Shown in pieces: positions 9,001 to 16,011 of a stretch of DNA of 64,000 bases. Source of the stretch: Collinsella sp. AM33-4BH (GTDB lineage Bacteria > Actinomycetota > Coriobacteriia > Coriobacteriales > Coriobacteriaceae); contig NZ_QSIN01000005.1 of the NCBI RefSeq assembly GCF_003469205.1, positions 62,001 to 126,000 of the forward strand, read 5' to 3'. Below the pieces are notes generated by a model. That model did no database searches. It was not told where the DNA came from and worked only from the letters and a program-made list of their open reading frames with translations. Each line of letters starts with the position of its first letter. The first letter of the stretch is position 1. Both the position numbers and the translations under genes were made by a program.

Positions 9001-9050
9001 GGGTAGTCATCGGGGACGTTCTTGAATGACTAGGTGAGAGAGGTGAGCGC

Positions 9051-9515
9051 ATGGCGGATAACGAAGCGCTGTTTGCGCCTGAGCTGGTGTTTTTTGATTG
9101 GGAGTGTGCGACGCCGGATGAGGTGTTCGCGCGGCTTGAGGGCGAGCTTGTACCGCGTGGCTACATTGCCGACGGTTGGTTCGACGCCGTTCGCACGCGC
9201 GAGGATGCCTATCCCACGGGTCTTGCCATGCCGGCGGCAAACATTGCCATTCCGCATACCGATCCGGGGTTTGTGGCCAAGCCCTATATCGCGGTGGTGA
9301 AGCCCGCCGCGCCCGTGACATTTAACGCTATGGCTGGCATGGGCGCTCCGGTGCCGGCGCAGATCGTCATCAATCTGGGCATCGCCGAGCCGGGCGGCCA
9401 GGTCGAGGCCCTGCAGGCGCTCATGAACATCTTTATGGACGCCGATGCCGCAGCCGACGTGCTCGGCCAGACCACGTCCCAGGGCATGGTCGACGCCATC
9501 CGCCGCCACTTCTAA
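9051..9515 (+). CDS. PTS sugar transporter EIIA domain protein (fructose/mannitol/galactitol type)
   Basis: A 154-residue stand-alone EIIA domain of the PTS_EIIA_2 family. The phosphorylated His is most likely His69 in IAIPHTDPG. Family members accept phosphate from HPr and pass it to EIIB; most resemblance is to galactitol-type EIIA. No EIIB or EIIC gene is adjacent, so it may serve a transporter elsewhere or act in regulation. The start follows GAGAGAGGTGA. It is flanked by a terminator and a repeat, suggesting a single-gene unit. Confidence 0.85.
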   Translation: MADNEALFAPELVFFDWECATPDEVFARLEGELVPRGYIADGWFDAVRTREDAYPTGLAMPAANIAIPHTDPGFVAKPYIAVVKPAAPVTFNAMAGMGAPVPAQIVINLGIAEPGGQVEALQALMNIFMDADAAADVLGQTTSQGMVDAIRRHF

Positions 9516-9530
9516 GGTGCCGGCTGCCAG

Positions 9531-9590
9531 AGCTGTCCCCTTTGCACCAAAATGGTGCAGATTAACCTGTCCCCAATGCACCAAGCGTGC
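9531..9590. repeat. Intergenic palindromic sequence with GGGACAG motifs
   Basis: TTTGCACC-AAAA-TGGTGCA forms a short hairpin. It lies between two copies of CTGTCCCC. The reverse-strand string GGGGACAGG also occurs in other repeats of this window (6992, 15573), so this is probably another intergenic repeat type. Confidence 0.45.
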
Positions 9591-9650
9591 CGCGGGGGCT
9601 GCGTTGTGACACAATGGCGTTTGTTCGATTCGTTATGCGAAAGGCCAACT

Positions 9651-10871
9651 ATGGCAAATAAGAAAAAGAACCCCGCACCCGAGCCGACGCCCGAGCAGCA
9701 GGCTCGCGCCGCCTCCAGCTCTCGCAAGAAGCAGCGCAAGACCCGCGTGTCCAAGACCGTCAAGATCGTTCTGGTGGTCATCGGCGTGCTGGCAATGCTG
9801 CTTTCCGTCTCGGCCATGGCGTGCTCCGGCCTGATGTCGCAGGCAGAGGATACCTCGGGCTACAAGCTTACCGGCGGTGTAGCTGCCACTATCAACGGCA
9901 CCAACCTCACCGAGGACACCGTGACCAAGCAGATCATGAGCATGCGCACGTCCTACGGCTACACCAATGACAAGGACTGGGCGCAGTACCTGGTCGACAA
10001 CGACCTCACGCCCAAGAAGTACCGCAAGCAACTCATCGACTCCTACACGCAGCAGATTCTGCTTCAACAGGCACAGAAGGAGAACGGCGTGACGGTGTCG
10101 GACGAGGAGGTCGAGAAGGCTTGGAAGGACGCATGCAAGAGCGCGGGCGGTGCCAAGGCCTTTAAGAAGACCCTCAAGACCTACGGCTATACCGAGGATA
10201 CCTACAAGGATTCGCTCAAGGAGAGTCTGGCGCAGCAGAAACTCAAGGATGCCGTCGCGCCCACGAGCAAGCCCAAGGACAGCGAGATCGTCGATTACAT
10301 CAACGAAAACCTGTCCAGCTACAACGACGCCCGCCGCTCGTCGAACATCCTGATCAAGGTTGATTCCGACGCTTCCGACGAGAACAAGGCTGCCGCCAAG
10401 GCCAAGGCGCAGGAGTGCCTGGACAAGATCAACTCCGGTGAGCTGAGCTTTGAGGACGCCGTTGAGCAGTACTCCGAGGACACCGGTTCCAAGGAGAAGA
10501 AGGGCGATGTGGGCTGGGATAAGCTCACCACCTTTGTCGACAGCTACCAGACGGCGCTCGAGGGGCTCAACAAGGGCGACGTGAGCGAAGTCATCGAGTC
10601 GACCTATGGCTACCACATCATCAAGTGCACCGACTACTTCCATGTCGATAATCAGGTTGATGACATCAACCAGGTGCCCAAGGCCATCAAAAAGTACGTC
10701 TCCAACGTGGTGAAGACGCAAGCGGCCAGCACTGCGTACAGCGAGTGGCTGGAGCAGTACAAGAAGGATGCCGACATCACCGTCAACCCCATGCCCAAGG
10801 ACGTACCCTATAACGTGAGTCTGAAGGGCGTTACCAAGAGTTCGACCGACGATTCGTCGACGACTGAGTAA
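9651..10871 (+). CDS. PrsA-like foldase: SurA_N / PPIC-type parvulin peptidyl-prolyl isomerase
   Basis: A 406-residue protein with a basic Lys/Arg-rich cytoplasmic N terminus and a hydrophobic segment at about 40-62. An alpha-helical SurA_N-like chaperone region follows, then a parvulin domain (about residues 225-340, with RSSNILIK, the GELSFEDAVEQYSED block, KGDVGW and YGYHIIK). It should help exported proteins fold outside the membrane. A Cys follows the hydrophobic segment (SAMACSG) but the lipobox is not canonical, so a membrane anchor is as likely as a lipoprotein. ATG 9651 is chosen because GAAAGG precedes it and the protein then starts with the basic tail. The many surface proteins in this window are plausible clients. 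Confidence 0.88.
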   Translation: MANKKKNPAPEPTPEQQARAASSSRKKQRKTRVSKTVKIVLVVIGVLAMLLSVSAMACSGLMSQAEDTSGYKLTGGVAATINGTNLTEDTVTKQIMSMRTSYGYTNDKDWAQYLVDNDLTPKKYRKQLIDSYTQQILLQQAQKENGVTVSDEEVEKAWKDACKSAGGAKAFKKTLKTYGYTEDTYKDSLKESLAQQKLKDAVAPTSKPKDSEIVDYINENLSSYNDARRSSNILIKVDSDASDENKAAAKAKAQECLDKINSGELSFEDAVEQYSEDTGSKEKKGDVGWDKLTTFVDSYQTALEGLNKGDVSEVIESTYGYHIIKCTDYFHVDNQVDDINQVPKAIKKYVSNVVKTQAASTAYSEWLEQYKKDADITVNPMPKDVPYNVSLKGVTKSSTDDSSTTE

Positions 10872-10925
10872 TCATGGGGCGGTGCTCGCGCGAGTGCCGC
10901 CCACGCTATTAGAGAGGATTTGCAG

Positions 10926-11369
10926 ATGACCAACGAAGAGCTGCAGAAGGAAATGATCGCGGCCATGAAGGCTAAGGACAAGGTTCGCCTGTCCATCATT
11001 CGCCAGGTCAAGGCCGAGGTGAAGAATATCGAGGTTAACGAGCGCCGCGATGTGACCGAGGAAGACGTCAACAGCATGATCAAGCGTCTGATTAAGCAGA
11101 CGAGCGAGACGCTGGAGATGTCCATCAAGGCCGGCACCGACCAAGAGCGTACCGACAACCTGACCGAGCAGGTCAAGATTCTGGAGAGCCTTCTGCCCGC
11201 GCAGGTTTCGGGCGAGGAGCTCGAGGCCCTGATCGAGCAGGTCATCGCCGAGCTGGGCGCCACGTCCAAGAAGCAGATGGGCCAGGTCATGGGCGCTCTG
11301 GGTAAGGCCACTGGCGGCAACTTTGATAAGCCGGCAGCAGCAAAGATCGTTGGAGCCAAACTCGCGTAA
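10926..11369 (+). CDS. GatB/YqeY domain-containing protein
   Basis: A 147-residue stand-alone YqeY protein: an all-helical N-terminal half (EELQKEMIAAMKAKDKVRLS) and a C-terminal GatB tail-like domain (GATSKKQMGQVMGALGKATG). The family resembles the tRNA-binding tail of the GatB amidotransferase subunit; its exact role is unclear. ATG 10926 is preferred over the TTG at 10920 because of spacing to AGAGAGGA. Confidence 0.9.
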   Translation: MTNEELQKEMIAAMKAKDKVRLSIIRQVKAEVKNIEVNERRDVTEEDVNSMIKRLIKQTSETLEMSIKAGTDQERTDNLTEQVKILESLLPAQVSGEELEALIEQVIAELGATSKKQMGQVMGALGKATGGNFDKPAAAKIVGAKLA

Positions 11370-11372
11370 TTT

Positions 11373-11400
11373 GTTACGCGGTTTTACCAAACCGCGTAAC
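11373..11400 (+). terminator. Perfect 12-bp hairpin after yqeY
   Basis: GTTACGCGGTTT pairs perfectly with AAACCGCGTAAC around a TACC loop, 4 bases after the stop codon. No T run follows, so it may stabilise the message 3' end rather than terminate. Confidence 0.6.
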
Positions 11401-11415
11401 GGCTCGACGCTGCAA

Positions 11416-11509
11416 ACCCGTACACACGGCAATCTGACGTTCAATTTCAAGGGCGCGACCATAAGGTCTGCGCCCTTTCATTTCACGTCACCTTGCTCGC
11501 GTGTACGGG
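11416..11509. repeat. Nested inverted repeat with inner terminator-like hairpin
   Basis: Outer arms AAACCCGTACAC and GTGTACGGGTTT enclose an inner hairpin (AAGGGCGC with GCGCCCTT, near 11449-11478) followed by TTTCATTT. The 358-base gap between yqeY and the ABC transporter consists mostly of such structures and no gene was seen. Confidence 0.6.
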
Positions 11510-11556
11510 TTTTCGCTGACTTATGCTCAACAAGGGCGGTTGTATTATTTTCGGTG

Positions 11557-11621
11557 CTCATTGGGCACAGACTTAAATGAGTACCCACGGGGGGTACTCA
11601 TTTAAGTCTGTGCCCAATGAG
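11557..11621. repeat. Perfect 30-bp inverted repeat with 5-base loop
   Basis: Positions 11557-11586 are exactly complementary to 11592-11621; arms begin CTCATTGGGCACAGACTTAA. There is no T tail. It lies 106 bases before the amino acid transporter operon. Confidence 0.85.
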
Positions 11622-11686
11622 TGGGCGGAAGGTTGCGGGTTCTTTACGGGGATGTAGCGTGGGCTGCGGAAACGTGGTTCTTTCCG

Positions 11687-11692
11687 TACAAT
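11687..11692 (+). promoter_or_regulatory. Possible -10 box for the amino acid transporter operon
   Basis: TACAAT lies 35 bases before the ATPase start codon. No good -35 box is seen. Confidence 0.3.
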
Positions 11693-11727
11693 AGTTCAAC
11701 TCGTGTAAACGCAGGGAAGGGACATTC

Positions 11728-12459
11728 ATGGCAGACATGATCGAGATCAAGCATCTCAACAAGTACTTTGGCGACCTGCATGTGCTCAAAGATATCAACC
11801 TCACCGTCAAGCGCGGCGAGAAGCTCGTAATGATCGGGCCTTCTGGTTCGGGTAAGTCGACGCTCATCCGTTGCGTCGATTATCTGGAGGAGCCTACGTC
11901 GGGCGAGGTCGTCATCGACGGTACGCCGCTCACCAAAAAGAATCACCTGGAGATGGCTCGCAAGTACAGCTCCATGGTGTTTCAGCAGTTCAACCTGTAT
12001 CCCAACATGACGGTGCTCGGCAATCTGACGCTCGCGCCCATCAAGCTGCAAAAGAAGAGCAAGGAGGAGGCGACCGAGATCGCCATCGCCGCACTCAAGC
12101 GCGTCGGCATGGCGCATAAGGCCGGCGAGTATCCGCAGAATCTCTCGGGTGGTCAGCAGCAGCGCATCGCCATCGCCCGTGCCCTGTGTACCAAGCAGCC
12201 CATCATCCTGTTTGACGAGCCGACCTCGGCGCTCGACCCCGAGATGGTCCAGGAGGTTCTGGACGTTATGATTGAGCTTGCGCAGGAGGACATCACCATG
12301 ATCTGCGTGACGCATGAGATGGGCTTTGCGCGCCAGGTGGCCGACCGCGTCATCTTTATGGAGGACGGCCGCATCCTGGAGGAGGGCACGCCCGAGCACT
12401 TCTTCGATAACCCCGAGAACCCGCGCTGCCGCGAGTTCCTGTCCAAGATTCTGCACTAG
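11728..12459 (+). CDS. Polar amino acid ABC transporter, ATP-binding protein (GlnQ-like)
   Basis: A 243-residue cytosolic ATPase. Walker A is GPSGSGKST, the signature is [15 protein letters not shown], and Walker B is [17 protein letters not shown], followed by the switch His in VTHEMGFA. The [10 protein letters not shown] wording is typical of the HisP/GlnQ group. AGGGAAGGGA precedes the ATG. It is the first gene of a four-gene operon whose later members are the binding protein and two permeases, with gaps of 3 to 25 bases. Confidence 0.95.
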   Translation: MADMIEIKHLNKYFGDLHVLKDINLTVKRGEKLVMIGPSGSGKSTLIRCVDYLEEPTSGEVVIDGTPLTKKNHLEMARKYSSMVFQQFNLYPNMTVLGNLTLAPIKLQKKSKEEATEIAIAALKRVGMAHKAGEYPQNLSGGQQQRIAIARALCTKQPIILFDEPTSALDPEMVQEVLDVMIELAQEDITMICVTHEMGFARQVADRVIFMEDGRILEEGTPEHFFDNPENPRCREFLSKILH

Positions 12460-12467
12460 GCGCGGTG

Positions 12468-13343
12468 ATGGACATGACGGATATGACGAGGGCGGCCGTG
12501 TCGCGCCGTCACTTTTTGCAGCTGGCGGGCGCCGGCATGCTCGCGCTGACGGGGACCGCGCTCACCGGTTGCGGCAACTCCACCAGCGGCGAGGGTTCCG
12601 ACAAGGGATCCAAGCTTGCGGCCATCAAGTCGCGCGGCCATCTGAATGCCGGTGTCAAGAAAGATGTTCCCGGCTACGGCTATTACGACACCGCCAAAGG
12701 CCGCTTTGAGGGCATGGAAGTCGATTTGTGCTACCAGATCGCCGCCGCTGTCTTTGGCGTGAGCTACAAGGAAGCCCGTGCCCAGGAGCTTGTCGAGTTT
12801 ACCGACGTAACGCCCAAGACACGCGGCCCGCTGATCGATAACGGCCAACTCGACGTGGTCGCGGCGACCTACACCATCACCGACGAGCGCAAGAAGAGCT
12901 GGGATTTCTCGACGCCGTACCGCACCGACTACGTGGGACTCATGGTCAAGAAGCGTTCGGGCTTTACCTCGATTGAGGACCTGGACGGCAAGGTCATCGG
13001 CGTGAGCCAGGGTGCCACCACGCAGGGCCTGATCGAGCAGATGATCAAGGACAACGGCTTTAGCTGTAAGCCCGAGTTTAGGGCTTTTAGTGGCTATCCC
13101 ATCATCAAGAGTTCGCTCGACGCCGGCAATATCGACGTCTTTGCCATGGACCGCTCCACGCTGGCCGGTTACATGAACGAGACCGTTGAGCTGTTGCAGC
13201 CCGAGGTCAAGTTTGGCGAGCAGGGCTACGGCGTGGCGACCAAGAAGGGCTGCGACCTTTCGGCCGTGGTCGATCAGGTGATTTGCGATCGTCTGGCCGA
13301 CGGCTGGCTCGACCAAGAGGTCAAGACCTGGGGTCTTGTATAG
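12468..13343 (+). CDS. Amino acid ABC transporter, substrate-binding lipoprotein
   Basis: A 291-residue family 3 solute-binding protein. The N terminus has a twin-Arg-like SRRHFLQ and a lipobox LTGC (Cys35), so it is exported and lipid-anchored. The mature part has the SBP_bac_3 landmarks: FEGMEVDLCYQIAAAVFG, LDVVAATYTITDERKKSWDFS, and DLDGKVIGVSQGATTQ. Several in-frame starts (GTG 12465, ATG 12468, 12474, 12483) are possible; 12468 is a compromise without a strong ribosome site. The substrate cannot be fixed from sequence; glutamate, glutamine, aspartate or a similar polar amino acid is likely. Confidence 0.92.
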   Translation: MDMTDMTRAAVSRRHFLQLAGAGMLALTGTALTGCGNSTSGEGSDKGSKLAAIKSRGHLNAGVKKDVPGYGYYDTAKGRFEGMEVDLCYQIAAAVFGVSYKEARAQELVEFTDVTPKTRGPLIDNGQLDVVAATYTITDERKKSWDFSTPYRTDYVGLMVKKRSGFTSIEDLDGKVIGVSQGATTQGLIEQMIKDNGFSCKPEFRAFSGYPIIKSSLDAGNIDVFAMDRSTLAGYMNETVELLQPEVKFGEQGYGVATKKGCDLSAVVDQVICDRLADGWLDQEVKTWGLV

Positions 13344-13368
13344 GCGCATCGTCCAAGGAAGGAATCAA

Positions 13369-14115
13369 ATGCTCGAAGGATTATTTGACGCCGACCGTTG
13401 GTCGACGACATTTCAAAACATGGGGCCCTTCTGGGAGGGCTTTGGCGTGACGCTACAGGTGGTCGTTGCCGGTCTGCTGCTGTCGCTGGTGCTGGGCACG
13501 CTGCTGGGTGTGTTCTCTACCACCCGTTCGCGCGTGCTGCGCGCCATAAGCCGCGTGTACGTGGAGTTTTACCAGAACACCCCGTTGCCCGTGCAGGTGC
13601 TCTTTATGTACATGGCTGGTCCGCAGTTTTTGCAGGCCATAACCGGTGCCGACCAGCCGGTGCGCATCGCGCCGTTCGTGCTGGGCTTCTTGGGCGTGGG
13701 CCTGTATCACGCGGCCTACATCTCGGAGGTTATCCGCACCGGTATCGAGGCGGTTCCGCGCGGTCAGATGGAGGCGGCGCAGAGCCAGGGCTTCACCCGT
13801 GCGCAGGCGTACTGGTACATCGTGCTGCCCCAGACATTCAAGATCATTCTGCCGCCGCTGTGTAACCAGGCACTCAACCTAGTCAAGAACACGTCGGTGC
13901 TGGCGCTTGTGGCCGGCGGCGACCTTATGTACCGTTCAGACAACTTTGTGAGCCTGTACGGTTACCTGCAGGGATACATCGTCTGCTGCCTTATGTACTT
14001 CATCATCTGCTTTCCGCTCGCCATGCTGGTGCAGTGGCTCGAGCGCCGCTCCAAGGAGCGTCCGCGCGGCGTGAGCCTCGCCGAGCTGGGGCTCGACAAC
14101 GTAGAGGAGGCCTAG
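13369..14115 (+). CDS. Amino acid ABC transporter permease 1 (HisM/GlnP family)
   Basis: A 248-residue inner-membrane permease with about five helices. It carries the family's cytoplasmic EAA loop (EAVPRGQMEAAQSQGFTRAQ), followed by the YIVLPQTFKIILPPL helix. The ATG follows AAGGAAGGAA. The second permease starts 3 bases after the stop, so the two are likely coupled and form a heterodimer. Confidence 0.94.
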   Translation: MLEGLFDADRWSTTFQNMGPFWEGFGVTLQVVVAGLLLSLVLGTLLGVFSTTRSRVLRAISRVYVEFYQNTPLPVQVLFMYMAGPQFLQAITGADQPVRIAPFVLGFLGVGLYHAAYISEVIRTGIEAVPRGQMEAAQSQGFTRAQAYWYIVLPQTFKIILPPLCNQALNLVKNTSVLALVAGGDLMYRSDNFVSLYGYLQGYIVCCLMYFIICFPLAMLVQWLERRSKERPRGVSLAELGLDNVEEA

Positions 14116-14118
14116 CGC

Positions 14119-14757
14119 ATGGAAATCTTCAACGCGACCAACCTGCTCTACATTTGGGGCGGCTTTGTTAAGACGATCGAGATCTCGGCGCTGTCGATTT
14201 TTTTCTCGCTCATCTTTGGCACGGTGCTGGCGCTCGTTAAAAGCTATGCGCCCCGCCCGTTTCGTATTTTGGTGAGTGCCTACATCGAGCTGTTCCGTTG
14301 CACGCCGAACCTGCTGTGGATCCTGTTTATCTACTTTACGGTGCAGGGTTTGGACATTGTGATTTCGACCATCGCCTTTACGCTGTTTACCAGCGCTGTT
14401 ATGGCCGAGATTGTGCGCGGCGGCCTCAACTCGATTCCGCGCGGCCAGTTTGAGGCAGCGCAGAGCCAGGGCTTTGGCTTCTTTGCCACCATGCGCTACA
14501 TCATTCTGCCGCAGACATTTAAGACGATCATTCCGGCGCTGTTTAGCCAGTGCACGACCGTCATCAAGGACAGCTCGTATCTTTCGGGCATTAACGTGGC
14601 CGAGCTCATGTACACGGCAAACGTCGTGATGGCCCACGCGATCGACCTGTCGCAGGTGCTTATGCTCTACGGCCTGGTGTTTGCGATGTACTTCGTGCTC
14701 AACTTTGGTATCTCGCTGCTGGTGAGGGCATATCAACGCCGCATCGTGGCCGCATAG
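14119..14757 (+). CDS. Amino acid ABC transporter permease 2 (HisQ/GlnP family)
   Basis: A 212-residue permease with the same architecture and its own EAA loop (NSIPRGQFEAAQSQGFG). GAGGAGG inside the end of the first permease gene serves as its ribosome site. It is the last gene of the operon and a large hairpin follows. Confidence 0.94.
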   Translation: MEIFNATNLLYIWGGFVKTIEISALSIFFSLIFGTVLALVKSYAPRPFRILVSAYIELFRCTPNLLWILFIYFTVQGLDIVISTIAFTLFTSAVMAEIVRGGLNSIPRGQFEAAQSQGFGFFATMRYIILPQTFKTIIPALFSQCTTVIKDSSYLSGINVAELMYTANVVMAHAIDLSQVLMLYGLVFAMYFVLNFGISLLVRAYQRRIVAA

Positions 14758-14763
14758 TCCTGC

Positions 14764-14856
14764 TTCCCCAAGCACGGCACCTTGCCCCTCAATCGTCGCT
14801 TGCGTACATTTAGTACGCGGCGCTCCTCTTTCGGGGCAATCTGCCGCACTTGGGAA
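14764..14856. terminator. Long nested hairpin downstream of the ABC transporter operon
   Basis: Outer arms (14764-14788 with 14833-14856) pair with small bulges, including TTGCCCC with GGGGCAA and CCCCAAG with CTTGGG. A perfect inner hairpin (GCGTAC, 5-base loop, GTACGC at 14802-14818) sits in the loop. There is no T tail, so it may be an RNA-stabilising structure or a repeat rather than a simple terminator. Confidence 0.55.
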
Positions 14857-14927
14857 ACCAGGACGGTCGTAAGTGACAAAATGGGAATCAGGAATTGCCT
14901 TTTCTCATTTGTTAGAAAGGAATCGCG

Positions 14928-15551
14928 ATGAGCGATCTGGAGAACAAGAAGAATCCTGTGGTCATTACCATCGCGCGCGACTTTGGCGCCGAGGGCCACG
15001 AGATTGGCCGCATGCTTGCCGACGAGTTGGGGATTCCGCTGTACGATAACGAGCTGCTGGTACGTGCGTCGCTGCGCGCGGGCGAGTCGCTCGACAAGAT
15101 GGCCGCCTACGACGAGCGTCTGGCCGTGGAGAACATGGCGTTCCTGCCCGACCGCTACGACGCGCGTTCGTACTCGGACAAGTTGTTCCAGAAGATGAGC
15201 CAGGTGATTTTGGACCTGGGCGAGACCGAGAGCTGCATTATCGAAGGCCGCCTGTCCGATTACCTGCTGCGTAACAACCCCAACCACATTGCCGTGTTGG
15301 TGACCGCTCCTTTTGAGGACCGCGTCGAGATTGTGCGCAAGAAGCGTGGCCTTAATAAAAAGAAGGGCGCCAAGCTGGTCAAGCAGCAGCAGAAGGCGCG
15401 CGAGGCGTTCTATAAGCGCTACAGTGCCGGAAAGTGGAAGATGACGAGCGGTAAGGACATCGTCGTCAACCGCGCCAAGCTGGGCCGCGAGGGCTGCAAA
15501 GACGTTATCGCCGCTGCCTACCGCTACAAAGTAGCGCAGCTCGAAGACTAA
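14928..15551 (+). CDS. Cytidylate kinase-like family protein (Cytidylate_kin2)
   Basis: A 207-residue P-loop-like protein of the AAA_26/Cytidylate_kin2 type. The N terminus ITIARDFGAEGHEIGRMLA is the family's nucleotide-binding start, with G-A-E-G-H instead of a classical Walker A. A strand with CIIEGRLSDYLL and a basic LID-like segment (RKKRGLNKKKGAK) follow. Members are common beside transport or regulatory genes in Firmicutes and Coriobacteriia; the true substrate is not known. AGAAAGGAA precedes the ATG. A terminator closes the gene. Confidence 0.8.
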   Translation: MSDLENKKNPVVITIARDFGAEGHEIGRMLADELGIPLYDNELLVRASLRAGESLDKMAAYDERLAVENMAFLPDRYDARSYSDKLFQKMSQVILDLGETESCIIEGRLSDYLLRNNPNHIAVLVTAPFEDRVEIVRKKRGLNKKKGAKLVKQQQKAREAFYKRYSAGKWKMTSGKDIVVNRAKLGREGCKDVIAAAYRYKVAQLED

Positions 15552-15557
15552 CCGACC

Positions 15558-15605
15558 AAAACCACCACAAAGGGGACAGGCACCTTTGTGGTGGTTTTTG
15601 TTTTA
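15558..15605 (+). terminator. Strong terminator after the kinase-like gene (repeat family AAAACCACCACAAAGG)
   Basis: A perfect 16-bp stem (15558-15573 with 15583-15598) and a 9-base loop GGACAGGCA are followed by a T-rich tail. A related hairpin in reverse orientation lies at 15892-15930. Confidence 0.88.
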
Positions 15606-15606
15606 G

Positions 15607-15649
15607 GCCGAGGGGAAGGCCTTGGCGGCAGTGCCTATCCTCGGCTTTT
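15607..15649 (+). terminator. Second terminator-like hairpin
   Basis: GCCGAGG pairs with CCTCGGC, followed by TTTT. An inner GGC/GCC extends the structure. Confidence 0.55.
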
Positions 15650-15660
15650 GCATAGTCTCG

Positions 15661-15866
15661 ATCTGTAACACCAAGCCAGCGAAAATGGCTCTAACTGTTA
15701 CAGATTTAGATGAACCGTTCGGCCGTCAGCCCAACGTCTTGATCTGTAACACCAGGCGGCATATTTGGTCTCTAACTGTTACAGATTGAGATGCGGCGTG
15801 GGCGGCCGGCACAATATCTCGATCTGTAACAACTGCAGGGCTCAACGGACTCCAACTGTTACAGAT
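15661..15866. repeat. Array of three 45-bp hairpin units, cluster 1
   Basis: Units at 15661-15705, 15742-15786 and 15822-15866. Each starts ATCTGTAAC and ends GTTACAGAT, is exactly 45 bp long, and has a different 27-bp interior. The intervening spacers are 36 and 35 bp and carry TCTTG or TCTCG before a unit and TGAGA or TTAGA after it, which lengthens the stems. The same family forms a six-unit array at 34648-35095. It fills most of the 460-base gap between convergent genes. Confidence 0.9.
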
Positions 15867-15891
15867 TGAGACAAAACGATCAGGCAAGTCC

Positions 15892-15930
15892 AAAACCACC
15901 ACAAAGGTGCCTGTCTCCTTTGTGGTGATC
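15892..15930. repeat. Hairpin of the AAAACCACCACAAAGG family, reverse copy
   Basis: CACCACAAAGG pairs with CCTTTGTGGTG around a loop TGCCTGTCT, the near complement of the loop in the copy at 15558. On the minus strand it could help terminate nfnB. Confidence 0.75.
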
Positions 15931-15947
15931 TGGGGTCTGGCATAGAA

Positions 15948-15983
15948 AAAGTCCCCGCCGGGCGTGTGCTCGACGGGGACTTT
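15948..15983 (-). terminator. Terminator of the nfnA-nfnB operon
   Basis: AAAGTCCCCG pairs with CGGGGACTTT around a 16-base loop. On the minus strand the stem ends in TTT and is followed by TT, 28 bases after the nfnB stop codon. Confidence 0.75.
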
Positions 15984-16011
15984 GCCGTTTGATGGCTAGC
16001 GCTGTGGGTGA

